A stretch of DNA of 44,282 nucleotides from Desulfobulbaceae bacterium (GCA_003517965.1 DOZO01000023.1:64043-108324), one strand, 5' to 3'. Counted from the stretch's first letter, positions 25,583 through 35,078 are shown. The notes: generated by a model from the letters alone, not told the origin. Program-made: numbers and translations.

Positions 25583-26244
25583 TTGACAGGATTGATACCG
25601 ACGAGGGTCTGCTTGATCTCAGGCAGCGGGGCGAGACGGATTTTTTGATTACCATTGCCAATCGGGTGCTGATGAACTCCTCAGCCAACAGGTCGGAGAT
25701 CGTCTTGGCGGAGCTGGCCTGTGCCTCCTTGAAGCGAACCAGCAAACCAAGGGTTCTGGTGGGTGGCCTGGGCATGGGCTTTACCCTGAAAGCGGCCTTG
25801 GATCATCTCCCGGTCGATGCCGAGGTGGTGGTGGCGGAACTAAATCCGATCATGGTCACCTGGTGCCAGGGGCCCATTGCCAGGTTAACCGGCGGGGTAG
25901 TAGACGACCAGAGGGTCACGGTGGTGATTGCCGATGTGGCCGAGCTCATTGGTAAGGCGGCAACCAAGGGCAAGGAGCAACGCTTTGACGCCATAATCCT
26001 TGATCTGTACGAAGGCCCTTATGAGGGCGATCAGGGCAGGGGCGAGTATCTGTACGGCAAGAGGGCACTGGGGTTAAGTCGGGCTGCCCTTAAGACCGGT
26101 GGAATATTTGCGGTTTGGGCAGAAGATCCGGATCAGGCTTTTGAAAAACGTTTGCAGATGGCCGGGTTCTCCGTGGTTCGCCAACGTCCGGGCCGTGGTG
26201 GGCGCCGACATGTGGTCTATATCGCCAGGAAAACGGACAAGTGA
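25561..26244 (+). CDS. Spermidine synthase-like protein
   Basis: The 227-residue protein has the Rossmann core of polyamine aminopropyltransferases: VLVGGLGMGFTLKAAL (about 65-80), VAELNPIMV with the acidic ribose-binding residue, and AIILDLYEGP (about 143-152). Full SpeE is about 280 residues and has a D-[ST]-x-D-P motif at the last site. Here it is DLYEGP, so the proton-abstracting aspartate pattern is altered. The enzyme may therefore not make spermidine. The ATG has a purine-rich site (GAGGGGGGAG) upstream. It overlaps the end of the previous gene by 22 bases, and its stop overlaps the GTG of the adenine deaminase gene. Confidence 0.75.
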   Translation: MAQAWRVVDRIDTDEGLLDLRQRGETDFLITIANRVLMNSSANRSEIVLAELACASLKRTSKPRVLVGGLGMGFTLKAALDHLPVDAEVVVAELNPIMVTWCQGPIARLTGGVVDDQRVTVVIADVAELIGKAATKGKEQRFDAIILDLYEGPYEGDQGRGEYLYGKRALGLSRAALKTGGIFAVWAEDPDQAFEKRLQMAGFSVVRQRPGRGGRRHVVYIARKTDK

Positions 26245-27866
26245 GGCAAAAGCTATCCGGCATTGTTGTTGATCCTGTGGCTCGCAGGCAATTTCCCGGA
26301 CATCTGGTTATCTACCAGGGTCGGATCATTGATATCCTCCCTGACTCGGAGGCCAGAGGCCCCTTTATTTTGCCGGGGCTGATCGATTCCCATATTCATG
26401 TCGAAAGTTCCATGCTCACCCCTGCCGCCTTTGCTCAAAAGGCGGTGACTCACGGGACTGTAGCGGTGGTGGCTGATCCCCATGAGATCGCCAATGTCCT
26501 TGGTGTCCCAGGCATCGACTTTATGATTGATAACGGTAATCAGGTGCCGTTGAAATTTTATTTCGGGGCTCCATCCTGTGTGCCGGCCACTGTTTTTGAA
26601 AACTCAGGGGCAAAGCTTACCTCTCGAGATGTGGCAGAGTTGCTCCGACGGGATGACATCTTCTTCCTATCCGAGATGATGAATTTCCCGGGGGTTATCG
26701 GCCGGGATCCGGAGGTTATGGCCAAACTTGCCGCAGCCGCCAAGATGGGTAAAAGGGTGGACGGCCATGCTCCGGGCTTGCGGGGGACTGATCTGCTGGC
26801 TTATGTCCAGGCAGGGATCAGTACTGATCATGAATCTGTCACTCTCACGGAGTGTTACGAGAAACTGGCCTTGGGCATGAACATTATGCTGCGTCAGGGC
26901 TCAAGCGCCCGTAATTTTGAGGTGTTGCACCCGCTCATCACCAGTCACCCAAATCAGTGTATGCTCTGCAGCGATGATCTGAAAGCGGCTGACCTGGCCT
27001 GCGGCCACATCAATCTGCTGGTCAAAAAGGGACTCAGCCTTGGGCATGGTCTCTTTGATCTATTGCAATGCGCTTGCGTGAATCCGGTGCGTCATTACCA
27101 GCTTGGGGTTGGGTTGCTACAAAAAAATGATCCGGCCGACTTCATTATGGTAGACAATTTGGAGGGCATGGAGGTCAAGTCTACCTGGATTAACGGCGAG
27201 ATGGTCAGCGCCAAGGGGCAATCTCTTTTTGAAGTTGTGTCTCCAATGCCGATCAATAATTTCAAGGTCGCACCCATCACGACTGAGTTGTTGCAGATTC
27301 GGACAAGAGGGGTGAAGATGAAGGTTATTGAGGTGACGGACGGCCAAATTGTCACCGGTGCTGGCTGTCAGCCTGTGGCAGCAGGTAGCCATGTTGTGGA
27401 TGCAGATCCGCAAACTGATTTGTTGAAGATTATCGTCCAAAACCGCTATGCACCCGCTCCTCCGAGTCTCGGGTTTGTCCGGGGCTTTGGCCTGCAGCAC
27501 GGGGCTATATCCTCCTCCATTGCCCATGATTCACATAATCTTATCGCGGTAGGCAGCAACGATCAGGATCTGGCCAGGGCCGTGAATCTGCTTGAGGAAA
27601 GCGGTGGCGGTATCTGTTTTGTCTGTGGGGATGAGGAAATGATGCTGGCCTTGCCGGTGGCAGGCCTCATGGGGCTTGGCACCTGCGAAGAGCTGGCTGA
27701 AAATTATAATGCCATTGAGCAGAGGGTCAAGGACAATGGCTGTCTGTTACAGGCACCCTTTATGACCATGTCCTTTTTGGCTCTGCCTGTAATCCCAGCA
27801 CTGAAAATCACTGATCTTGGTCTTTTTGACGGGGAGAATTTTGAGCTGACCGATCTCTTTGCCTGA
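26241..27866 (+). CDS. ade: Adenine deaminase
   Basis: This amidohydrolase converts adenine to hypoxanthine and ammonia for purine salvage. The 541-residue protein has the metal-binding HIHVESS (51-57) after PGLIDS, the VADPHEIANVLG motif, the HAPG segment and the C-terminal domain with SIAHDSHNLIAVG, all typical of the bacterial Ade family. It starts with GTG overlapping the preceding stop (GTGA). It converges on flhA with only eight bases between the two stop codons and no visible terminator. Confidence 0.93.
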   Translation: MRQKLSGIVVDPVARRQFPGHLVIYQGRIIDILPDSEARGPFILPGLIDSHIHVESSMLTPAAFAQKAVTHGTVAVVADPHEIANVLGVPGIDFMIDNGNQVPLKFYFGAPSCVPATVFENSGAKLTSRDVAELLRRDDIFFLSEMMNFPGVIGRDPEVMAKLAAAAKMGKRVDGHAPGLRGTDLLAYVQAGISTDHESVTLTECYEKLALGMNIMLRQGSSARNFEVLHPLITSHPNQCMLCSDDLKAADLACGHINLLVKKGLSLGHGLFDLLQCACVNPVRHYQLGVGLLQKNDPADFIMVDNLEGMEVKSTWINGEMVSAKGQSLFEVVSPMPINNFKVAPITTELLQIRTRGVKMKVIEVTDGQIVTGAGCQPVAAGSHVVDADPQTDLLKIIVQNRYAPAPPSLGFVRGFGLQHGAISSSIAHDSHNLIAVGSNDQDLARAVNLLEESGGGICFVCGDEEMMLALPVAGLMGLGTCEELAENYNAIEQRVKDNGCLLQAPFMTMSFLALPVIPALKITDLGLFDGENFELTDLFA

Positions 27867-27874
27867 ACGGTTAC

Positions 27875-29989
27875 CTATTTGCGCGGGTTGAGTTCGATTG
27901 TCCCCAGTGATTGCAGTTGGGTCTGTGCGGTCAACTCGTTATGGGAAAGGACGATGACGTGGGGCATGAACCGTTCCAAGAGCCGCCGAAAATGGCGACG
28001 GATAATTGGGGAGCAGACGATTATGGGCTGATAGCCGTCCAGTGAAACTTTTTCCACCATATCCTTTGCTGAAGAGAGGAGACGCTGGGCCAGATTTGGT
28101 TCCAGATTGAGAAACACACCCTGATCGCTTTTTTGCAGCGATTCTCGAATCAGATCTTCGACCTGAGTGGACAGAGTTAGAACCGTAAGAGTCCCCTGAT
28201 CATCGGTGAAGGAGCTGATAATGGAGCGGGCGAGTTTTTGGCGCACATACTCGGTGAGTATGTCAGGATCCTTACCAAGCGGAGCAAAGTCGGCCAGGGT
28301 TTCGCAGATAGTCAGTAGATCGCGAAGAGAGACCCTCTCTCGCAGCAGATTTTGTAGAACCTTTTGCACAAGCCCCAGAGGCAGCAGGCCAGGCACTAAT
28401 TCTTCCACTACCTTTGGTTGGGTTTTGGCCAGATTGTCCAGGAGTTTCTGGGTATCCTGGCGGCCCAACAGTTCGTCGGCATGGGTGCGCAGTACCTCGG
28501 TGAGATGGGTGGCAATGACCGTAGAGGAATCAACTACGGTGTAGCCCGCCACCTGGGCTTCATCTTTTTTCTCTTCAGATATCCATAGGGCTGGCAGCTT
28601 GAAGGCAGGTTCCAGAGTGGGAATACCTTCGATCTTTCGTTTAGCCATGCCGGAGTCCATAGCCAGATGATGTCTCATCATGATCTCGCCAGTGGCTATT
28701 TCCACCCCTTTGAGGAGCAGGACATACTGATCCGGTTTGAGTTGCAGGTTATCGCGCACATGCAAAGGCGGGATAATCATACCCATGTCCATGGCAAACT
28801 GACGACGGATGGCCCGGATCCGTTCCAGCAAATCGCCTTCTTGAGCCTCGTCAACCAAGGGGATGAGGCCGTAGCCAACTTCAAGCTGCAAAACATCAAG
28901 AGGAAGCAAGCTTTCTACTGTTTCTGGCGCACCAGATAATGGAGTGGCCGCTTTCTTTTCTTTTTCTGCCGCTACTTTTACCTCTTCCTGGTCGGCTGCG
29001 GTTTTATTGAAAGCCATCAGGGATATGGCGCCCATGGCCATGCCCAGCACGATAAAGGGCAGATGGGGAAGGCCGGGCACCAGGCCAAAGAGGATGATGA
29101 TCCCGGAAGAAACAGCCAGGGCCTGGGGTTGGTGCCCGAATTGTTTCATAAACTCCTTGCCCATGCTCACATCGGAGGCGGCCCGGCTGACAATGATACC
29201 TGCGGAAGTGGAGATAACCAGGGCTGGGATCTGAGAGACCAGTCCGTCGCCAATGGTGAGCAGGGTGTAGGTTTCCGCCGCCTGTCCAGCCCGCATGTTC
29301 TGCATGAGAGCGCCGATGAAGAAGCCGCCGATGATATTGATGACCATGATCACCAGACTGGCCACGGCTTCGCCGCGCACGAACTTGCTGGCGCCGTCCA
29401 TGGCCCCGTAAAATTCGGATTGGCGGCTGACTTCCGAGCGGCGGCGTTTTGCCTCTGCCTCGTTGATCAGCCCGGCGTTAAGATCCGCGTCAATGGCCAT
29501 CTGTTTGCCGGGCATGGCATCCAGGGTGAAGCGGGCCGCCACCTCGGCAATCCGGCCAGAACCCTTGGTGATGACGATGAAATTGATCAATACCATGATC
29601 AAAAAGATGATCAGACCCACGGCAAAATTACCGCCCACCACAAAATTACCAAAGGCCTGGATAACATCGCCCACCGCCCCTGGGCCTTCATGTCCGTGCA
29701 GCAGGATGATCCGGGTTGAGGCGATGTTCAGGGCCAGGCGAAACAGGGTAGTAAGCAACAGCAGGGAGGGAAAGGAGGAAAAATCCAACGGATTGGTGTT
29801 GTACATGCTCATCAGCAGAATGACCAGACCGATGGTGATGTTCAAGGAGAGCAGCAAGTCGAGGATGATGGTGGGCAAAGGAATAATCATGACCATGAGG
29901 ATGGCCACGACCCCGAGCGCCACGAAGAGGCCCGACATCTCGAAATTGACTGCGTTCAGCCCTGTCGCGGCGCCGGTTTTATCTGCCAT
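27875..29989 (-). CDS. flhA: Flagellar export gate protein FlhA
   Basis: FlhA is the large export-gate subunit. The 704-residue protein has eight predicted membrane helices in the first 330 residues, the FHIPEP family signature (RIAEVAARFTLDAMPGKQ, about 145-162) and a large cytoplasmic domain (about 360-700) that docks export chaperones. It is the last gene of the fliL-flhA unit, 42 bases after flhB. In many relatives flhF, flhG and fliA follow flhA. Here the adenine deaminase gene converges instead, so those genes must be elsewhere. Confidence 0.97.
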   Translation of the reverse strand: MADKTGAATGLNAVNFEMSGLFVALGVVAILMVMIIPLPTIILDLLLSLNITIGLVILLMSMYNTNPLDFSSFPSLLLLTTLFRLALNIASTRIILLHGHEGPGAVGDVIQAFGNFVVGGNFAVGLIIFLIMVLINFIVITKGSGRIAEVAARFTLDAMPGKQMAIDADLNAGLINEAEAKRRRSEVSRQSEFYGAMDGASKFVRGEAVASLVIMVINIIGGFFIGALMQNMRAGQAAETYTLLTIGDGLVSQIPALVISTSAGIIVSRAASDVSMGKEFMKQFGHQPQALAVSSGIIILFGLVPGLPHLPFIVLGMAMGAISLMAFNKTAADQEEVKVAAEKEKKAATPLSGAPETVESLLPLDVLQLEVGYGLIPLVDEAQEGDLLERIRAIRRQFAMDMGMIIPPLHVRDNLQLKPDQYVLLLKGVEIATGEIMMRHHLAMDSGMAKRKIEGIPTLEPAFKLPALWISEEKKDEAQVAGYTVVDSSTVIATHLTEVLRTHADELLGRQDTQKLLDNLAKTQPKVVEELVPGLLPLGLVQKVLQNLLRERVSLRDLLTICETLADFAPLGKDPDILTEYVRQKLARSIISSFTDDQGTLTVLTLSTQVEDLIRESLQKSDQGVFLNLEPNLAQRLLSSAKDMVEKVSLDGYQPIIVCSPIIRRHFRRLLERFMPHVIVLSHNELTAQTQLQSLGTIELNPRK

Positions 29990-30031
29990 GGTTTAGCGTT
30001 CCTGCGGTTGTTATGGATTCAGGATGCATCA

Positions 30032-31102
30032 TCAGGCCCTTTTATGTTTAAGGTTGTAAACATAGGCCAGAACTTCGGCGACGGTCTGGAACAGGTTTTC
30101 CGGAATGGTTTCGCCCAGACCCACACTTTTGTACAGGGCTTGGGCCAGAGGTTTGTCCTCAACCAGCGAAATGCCATGTTCGATGGCGATTTCCCGGATC
30201 CTCTGGGCGATAACCCCGGCCCCCTTGGCTATCACCATGGGGGCTGCCATGGCAAGTGTATCGTAGCGCAGGGCAATGGCCAGATGGGTAGGGTTGGTGA
30301 TTATTACATCAGCCTTAGGCACCTCGGACATCATCCGTTGTCTGGCCATCTGCATCTGGAGGGCCCGGATGCGGCCCTTGACGTGGGGGTCTCCCTCGGT
30401 CTGTTTGGCCTCGTCCTTGAGCTCCTGTTTGGTCATCTTCATTTTTTCCATGAACTGCCAACGCTGGAAAGCATAGTCTATAGCCGCGAGCACCGCGATA
30501 ATCAACGCTGATTTAAGAAAAATCCAGAAAGCGACCCTGCCCATGAAGGCAAGAATGAGTATGGGTTCCTGATCCATAAGCGGCATGATGCCGGTCATTG
30601 CCTTCATCACCTCGGTATAGGAGACGTAACCGATGATGAGCAGTTTGCCAACGGACTTTACCACATTGGCCAGGGCCTGCTTGGAAAATAGACGGGCAAA
30701 ACCCTGAAACGGGTCGATCTTGTCGAATTTAGGCGCCAGTTTTTCTGTGGTGAACAAAATGCCGACCTGAGCATAATTGGAGACCAGTGCCGTAATGAAG
30801 ATGGCACTCATAACCGGAGCGACGAGCATCCCGGTCTGGAGCATGCTCTCTCGGGTAAGGGGGGTCATATTGTTCGGGGTTAGCGAAATGCTGTGCAGGT
30901 TGCCCAGGTAATACCTGAGCAGAAGGAGGAATTTACCCAGCATGAAATCGCTCGTATAATAAAGAGTTAGCAGGCCGGCGAGCAGGACAGCGGCGGAAGG
31001 CACCTCCATACTCTTGGCGACATCGCCTTTCTTCCTCGCCTCCTGGATACGGCGGGAGGTGGGAGCCTCGCTTTTTTCCTGGCCGGAGGATTCGTCTGCC
31101 AA
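30032..31102 (-). CDS. flhB: Flagellar export switch protein FlhB
   Basis: FlhB sits in the export gate and switches substrate specificity from hook to filament after autocleavage. The 356-residue protein has four membrane helices in the N-terminal 210 residues and the autocleavage site NPTH at 270-273, with cleavage between N and P. The family N terminus (SGQEKSEAPTSRRIQEARKKG) is clear. It starts close after fliR and is the expected partner of the FliK protein encoded on the other strand. Confidence 0.97.
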   Translation of the reverse strand: MADESSGQEKSEAPTSRRIQEARKKGDVAKSMEVPSAAVLLAGLLTLYYTSDFMLGKFLLLLRYYLGNLHSISLTPNNMTPLTRESMLQTGMLVAPVMSAIFITALVSNYAQVGILFTTEKLAPKFDKIDPFQGFARLFSKQALANVVKSVGKLLIIGYVSYTEVMKAMTGIMPLMDQEPILILAFMGRVAFWIFLKSALIIAVLAAIDYAFQRWQFMEKMKMTKQELKDEAKQTEGDPHVKGRIRALQMQMARQRMMSEVPKADVIITNPTHLAIALRYDTLAMAAPMVIAKGAGVIAQRIREIAIEHGISLVEDKPLAQALYKSVGLGETIPENLFQTVAEVLAYVYNLKHKRA

Positions 31103-31105
31103 TTC

Positions 31106-31897
31106 TTAGCCCCCCATGCCCATGGCCAGTTTGGGCAGGAGCCTGGCCAGCATTGTAAAATTCGTAATCATTAGTGGCATGAGATAGGCCAGAGACATCC
31201 CGGTAAAAATCAGACCCACGGCAATGGTTAACGGCAGACCCACAATCATGATCGGGATTTGGGGCACGGTTTTGGCGACGATTCCCATGGCCACATGGGT
31301 AAAAAACAACACTGCTCCGGCAGGAGCCATGATCTTGACCGCAAGAACGAACATGTGGGCAGTCCCCTGCATGATCCCTTCGAAGGTGGCCTTGTTTAGG
31401 GTGGCCGCCCCTGGTTTGAGCCACTCAAAGCTTTCCACCAGAGTGGAAAAAAACATATGATGGCCGTTGATGCCTAAAAAAATCAGGATGGCGGTAATAT
31501 TCCAGAGAAAGCCTACAAGGGAGACCTGGGAGCCGAACTGGGGGTCCATGACGCCAGCCATCCCCATGCCCATCTGGACGCCAACCATCTGTCCGGCAAT
31601 TTCCGTGGCGGCAAAGACGAATCTGGCAAAGAGGGCCAGGGTCGCACCCAGCATGATCTCGGCAAGAACAAGTAGGACAAAGCCGAGGGGGGGGCCACTT
31701 ATCAGACGTGGATTAACCTGAACCACCGGTACCAGAACCAGGGTGATTATCAGAGCCAGTAGTATTTTGACTTGGGTCGGAATGTTTGGTGAGCCGATGA
31801 CGGGCATGAAAAACAAAAGTGGCGCCACTCTGGTCAGGATAATGACCATGGAGAGAATTTGGGTCAGGGTCCAGTTGAGTATGGCGGCTTCGGGCAT
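31106..31897 (-). CDS. fliR: Flagellar export gate protein FliR
   Basis: FliR is an integral membrane component of the FliPQR export gate. The 263-residue protein has about six hydrophobic helices, the conserved FARFVFAATEIAGQMVG stretch (about 88-105) and the MGMAGVMDPQ motif. It lies between fliQ and flhB, as in most flagellar clusters. GGAG lies upstream of the ATG, somewhat far. Confidence 0.95.
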   Translation of the reverse strand: MPEAAILNWTLTQILSMVIILTRVAPLLFFMPVIGSPNIPTQVKILLALIITLVLVPVVQVNPRLISGPPLGFVLLVLAEIMLGATLALFARFVFAATEIAGQMVGVQMGMGMAGVMDPQFGSQVSLVGFLWNITAILIFLGINGHHMFFSTLVESFEWLKPGAATLNKATFEGIMQGTAHMFVLAVKIMAPAGAVLFFTHVAMGIVAKTVPQIPIMIVGLPLTIAVGLIFTGMSLAYLMPLMITNFTMLARLLPKLAMGMGG

Positions 31898-31914
31898 GGT
31901 GATAAAAATCTCCG

Positions 31915-32184
31915 TCAGTGGACGATGTTCGGAATACTGACGATCAGTTCATGGGTGTAATCCACCAGTCTGGTAATCATCCAGGAGGAAAGAAACAACA
32001 GGGTCATCATGACGGCCACGATCTTGGGGACAAAGGTCAGGGTCATTTCCTGAATCTGAGTGACTGCCTGAAAGAGGGAAATCAACAGACCGACCACCAT
32101 GGCCACCAGCAGTACCGGCGCGGAAAGCAACAGGGTCAGGATAACGGCATTCTGGAGCAGAGTGATGGCTGCGGAAGGAGTCAT
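31915..32184 (-). CDS. fliQ: Flagellar export gate protein FliQ
   Basis: FliQ is the small two-helix export gate subunit. The 89-residue protein has two hydrophobic hairpin helices (about 14-38 and 52-76) and the family motif LLISLFQAVTQIQEMTLTFVPK. It starts four bases after the fliP stop, with GTGGGA overlapping the end of fliP as the ribosome site. Confidence 0.96.
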   Translation of the reverse strand: MTPSAAITLLQNAVILTLLLSAPVLLVAMVVGLLISLFQAVTQIQEMTLTFVPKIVAVMMTLLFLSSWMITRLVDYTHELIVSIPNIVH

Positions 32185-32187
32185 AGG

Positions 32188-32955
32188 TTATCCCACAAAA
32201 CTTTTAACTAAGGAGCCAACAATCAGGTACCAGCCATCCACCAAAACAAAGAGCAACAGCTTGAAGGGCAGAGAGACCATGACCGGAGGCAGCATCATCA
32301 TCCCCATGGAGAGCAGGATGCTGGCCACCACCATATCAATGATCAGGAATGGCAAGAAGAGGACAAAGCCGATGGTGAAAGCGGTTTTGAGCTCGCTGAT
32401 CATGAAGGAGGGAATGAGTACGGCGGTGGAGACCTCTTCCTTGTTTTTCGGTTTGGGAACCTTGGCCAGGGAAAGGAAAAGCTCCAGATCTTTTTCTCTG
32501 GTCTGTTTGAACATGAAAGCGCGCACCGGTTTTACCGCCGATTCAAGGGCCTGCTCCGCATTGATCTGTTCGGCCATGTAAGGTTTGATGGCAGTGGTGT
32601 TGACCTCGTTAAAAACCGGGGTCATGATGAAAACTGTGAGAAAGAGAGCCAGGCCGATAAGAACCTGGGTCGGTGGCACCTGTTGGGTGCCGAGGGCTTG
32701 GCGCAAAAAAGAAAAAGTGATCACTAAACGGGTGAAGGAGGTCATCATCAACAGGATGGCCGGAGCCATGGAGAGGACGGTGAACAGCAGGAGAATTTCG
32801 ATAAGCACGGAAACCTGTTGTGGGTTCTGGGCCTCGCCCAGACCGATTTGCAGGGTGGGCAGGGTTACGGCCCTGCCCTCGCTGGGGCAAAGGAGGATGA
32901 GCCCTGCGCACAGAGCGAGGAATATGGGCCAGGATGGCAAAGATTTATGCCGCAT
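32188..32955 (-). CDS. fliP: Flagellar export gate protein FliP
   Basis: FliP is the core subunit of the export channel. The 255-residue protein begins with a signal peptide, typical for FliP (PIFLALCAGLILLCPSEGRA), then shows FTRLVITFSFLRQALGTQQVPP, PVFNEV and the C-terminal SFMISELKTAFTIGF motif. The start at 32955 is chosen because GGGAGG lies about eight bases before it and the signal peptide follows at once. A frame open to 33096 would run into fliO. It overlaps fliO by 11 bases. Confidence 0.95.
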   Translation of the reverse strand: MRHKSLPSWPIFLALCAGLILLCPSEGRAVTLPTLQIGLGEAQNPQQVSVLIEILLLFTVLSMAPAILLMMTSFTRLVITFSFLRQALGTQQVPPTQVLIGLALFLTVFIMTPVFNEVNTTAIKPYMAEQINAEQALESAVKPVRAFMFKQTREKDLELFLSLAKVPKPKNKEEVSTAVLIPSFMISELKTAFTIGFVLFLPFLIIDMVVASILLSMGMMMLPPVMVSLPFKLLLFVLVDGWYLIVGSLVKSFVG

Positions 32956-33529
32956 TGGCAGAACCTCCCTTTTTTGCTTTAAGATCGGAGAGGCCCTGGA
33001 CAGCTTTGTTAAGCAGAGAGGCAAAAGAGGCTGGCAGGACAGGGGGGGGCTGAGTAAGGGAACAAACGGCATTTTTAAGATGATCATTGGCCTCAAGGGT
33101 GGCCAGCAGGGTGATCTGCTGTTCGGTGAGACCGACCACCAGATAGGTGCCCGCCACCTCTATGACGCTCACCTGTTTTTTGGGGGCCAGCATCTGGCTG
33201 TCAATAATCGTGATCAGGCCTTCCTGGCTGGATCTGCACCGAATCAGTCCAATTTTCCTGACCCAGAACAGCAGGAGAAGCATAAGGCCCACCACAATGA
33301 TGAGTGAACCAATGGTTTTGAAGATGGCAAAGGTCAGCGAAATAGTTTCCTGATTGCCGGTGAGGCCGACAGGGATCGCAGAAGGAGCAGCTTTTTCGGT
33401 TCTGCTGCCAAGCTCTTCGGCGGCGAAGAGCATCAACGGGTAGAAAAGATTAACCATGAGACTGGCCCCTAAGGTGGGCAGTACTTTTCTCAGATAATGT
33501 CCCTGTTGGGATGAGTGTAGGATATTCAT
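32945..33529 (-). CDS. fliO: Flagellar biosynthesis protein FliO
   Basis: FliO is the assembly factor for the FliP ring and is weakly conserved. The 194-residue protein has a hydrophobic N-terminal segment, a membrane helix (about 68-92, with GSLIIVVGLMLLLLFWV) and a C-terminal cytoplasmic domain with QMLAPKKQVSVIEVAGTYLVVG, the recognisable FliO stretch. The start at 33529 (MNILHSSQQ) is tentative. An in-frame ATG at 33556 would add nine residues. It lies between fliN and fliP. Confidence 0.88.
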   Translation of the reverse strand: MNILHSSQQGHYLRKVLPTLGASLMVNLFYPLMLFAAEELGSRTEKAAPSAIPVGLTGNQETISLTFAIFKTIGSLIIVVGLMLLLLFWVRKIGLIRCRSSQEGLITIIDSQMLAPKKQVSVIEVAGTYLVVGLTEQQITLLATLEANDHLKNAVCSLTQPPPVLPASFASLLNKAVQGLSDLKAKKGGSANAA

Positions 33530-33584
33530 AATAATCCGTAAGCGATGACAAGGCATGTGTGCAACAACTATAGAGGGCGATGGT

Positions 33585-33989
33585 TCAGGCGATGTTTTTG
33601 ACCCGATCAGCCTGACTTATGATCTCAGTGATTCGTACGCCGAACCGTTCGTTGACCACGATTACCTCTCCTTTGCCCAGCAGCTTGTCGTTGACAAAAA
33701 TTTCCACCGGTTCGCCAGCTGTCTTGTCGAGTTCGACCACCGAGCCTTGAGTAAGCTGCAACATCTTGTTAATGATCATGCTGGTTCGTCCCAGTTCCAC
33801 GGTGACTTCCAGAGGGATATCCAGGAGAAAGTCAAGGTTCTGGTTGCCGGATGGGGCAGTGGTTGAGGTATTGCCAAATTCAGCAAAAGCCGGGGCCTGA
33901 ACCCCCCCCGAACCTTCATGTTCGCTCAGAGCGGCAGCCCAGTCATCTCCGGCTCCCAATGTTTCTCCATTTAACGGGTCGTTAGCCAT
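33585..33989 (-). CDS. fliN: Flagellar motor switch protein FliN
   Basis: FliN forms the lower part of the C ring, which switches rotation and receives export complexes. The 134-residue protein has a variable N-terminal part and the SpoA domain at about 52-130, with LDIPLEVTVELGRTSM, LTQGSVVELDK and NERFGVRITEI. AAGGAG sits eight bases ahead of the ATG. It lies 99 bases after fliM, and that gap holds short repeats. Confidence 0.96.
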   Translation of the reverse strand: MANDPLNGETLGAGDDWAAALSEHEGSGGVQAPAFAEFGNTSTTAPSGNQNLDFLLDIPLEVTVELGRTSMIINKMLQLTQGSVVELDKTAGEPVEIFVNDKLLGKGEVIVVNERFGVRITEIISQADRVKNIA

Positions 33990-34041
33990 GGTTTTCTCCT
34001 TATGAAAGGTTAAAGATTAAAGGCGACAAGAAAAAGGCTTT

Positions 34042-34081
34042 GAACCTTGTGCCTTGGATCTTGTGCCTTGAACCTTTTGCC
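34042..34081. repeat. Tandem 14-15-base repeat between fliM and fliN
   Basis: On the plus strand GAACCTTGTGCCTTG (34042-34056) is followed directly by GATCTTGTGCCTTG (34057-34070) and by a degenerate third copy AACCTTTTGCC. The units read CAAGGCACAAG on the coding strand of the operon. They sit in the untranslated gap inside the operon. No function is evident. Confidence 0.7.
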
Positions 34082-34088
34082 TCGTTCC

Positions 34089-35078
34089 TTATTCCCGGTT
34101 CGGGTCAAGAACCTTCTTTTTAATGAGCAACGCATTATTACCGCGATGCACGCCGGGGGTTCCCATATATTTTCGTTCTCCGGCAACAAAGGCCGGCAGG
34201 ATATCGTCGGTACGGCGTTCAAGCTGGATGATGTCTCCTACTACCAGTTCCATGACATCGCCTGCGGAAATGGTGGCGCGGCCCAATTCCACTACAAAGT
34301 CCACCGGAATGTTTTTGATGTTTTCTGAGAGGATGCGTTTGATGTTGATATCTTCATCGCTCTGTTCAGGCTGGTAGGTGGTCAGCAGTCTGCCTTTAAC
34401 CGACTCCAGATTATTCATGGGAATACAAATCGTGATGCTGCCCACAGCCCGATCCATATCCACATCGTAGCGGCTGATGATAACTACGTCTTCTGGTTGG
34501 CAGATTTTGGCAAACTGTGGATTGATCTCACTTCTGATGTACTGAACCTTAAGGGGTTGCACAGAAAGCCAGGCTTTTTCCAGATCGCTGAGCAGGAGAT
34601 TTACCACCCGTAGGATTAGGCGTTGTTCGATGGCGGTAAAATCGCGGCCCTCGATGCGAATGTTTCTGGTGCCAGTGCCGCCCAGGAAGTTTTCTACCAA
34701 AGTAAAAACCAGCTTGGGTTCGATGACGATCAGGGCGTTGCCCCGAAAAGGCACCATTCGGAAGATTTGCAGACTGCTTGGTACAGGCAGGGTGCGGACA
34801 AACGCTCCAAAGCGTTCAAGCTCAAGGGGGGCGGAACTAAGGTCGATAATCCGCCGCAGGGTGTTTGAAAGCGAGGTGCGAACCGCCCGCATGAAGGTAT
34901 CGGAAATTACCTCCATGGCCGGCATCTTGACCTGGACGATCCTTTCCTGTTTGCTAAAGTCGTAGGCTTGATAACCTAAGGCGTCAGCGTCTACTGTTTC
35001 TTCGGGTTCCTCGATCTCGCCGCCGGAAATCCCCTTTAGTAGCGCGTCAACCTCGTCTTGGCTGAGAATTTGTTCCAT
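34089..35078 (-). CDS. fliM: Flagellar motor switch protein FliM
   Basis: FliM is the C-ring protein that binds phosphorylated CheY and reverses rotation. The 329-residue protein begins with the CheY-binding peptide ILSQDEVDALLKG, followed by the CheC-like middle domain (about 45-230) with the ENFLGGTGTRNI segment, and a C-terminal SpoA domain (about 250-325, VDFVVELGRATISAGDVM). It follows fliL by 69 bases. No strong ribosome site is seen. Confidence 0.97.
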   Translation of the reverse strand: MEQILSQDEVDALLKGISGGEIEEPEETVDADALGYQAYDFSKQERIVQVKMPAMEVISDTFMRAVRTSLSNTLRRIIDLSSAPLELERFGAFVRTLPVPSSLQIFRMVPFRGNALIVIEPKLVFTLVENFLGGTGTRNIRIEGRDFTAIEQRLILRVVNLLLSDLEKAWLSVQPLKVQYIRSEINPQFAKICQPEDVVIISRYDVDMDRAVGSITICIPMNNLESVKGRLLTTYQPEQSDEDINIKRILSENIKNIPVDFVVELGRATISAGDVMELVVGDIIQLERRTDDILPAFVAGERKYMGTPGVHRGNNALLIKKKVLDPNRE

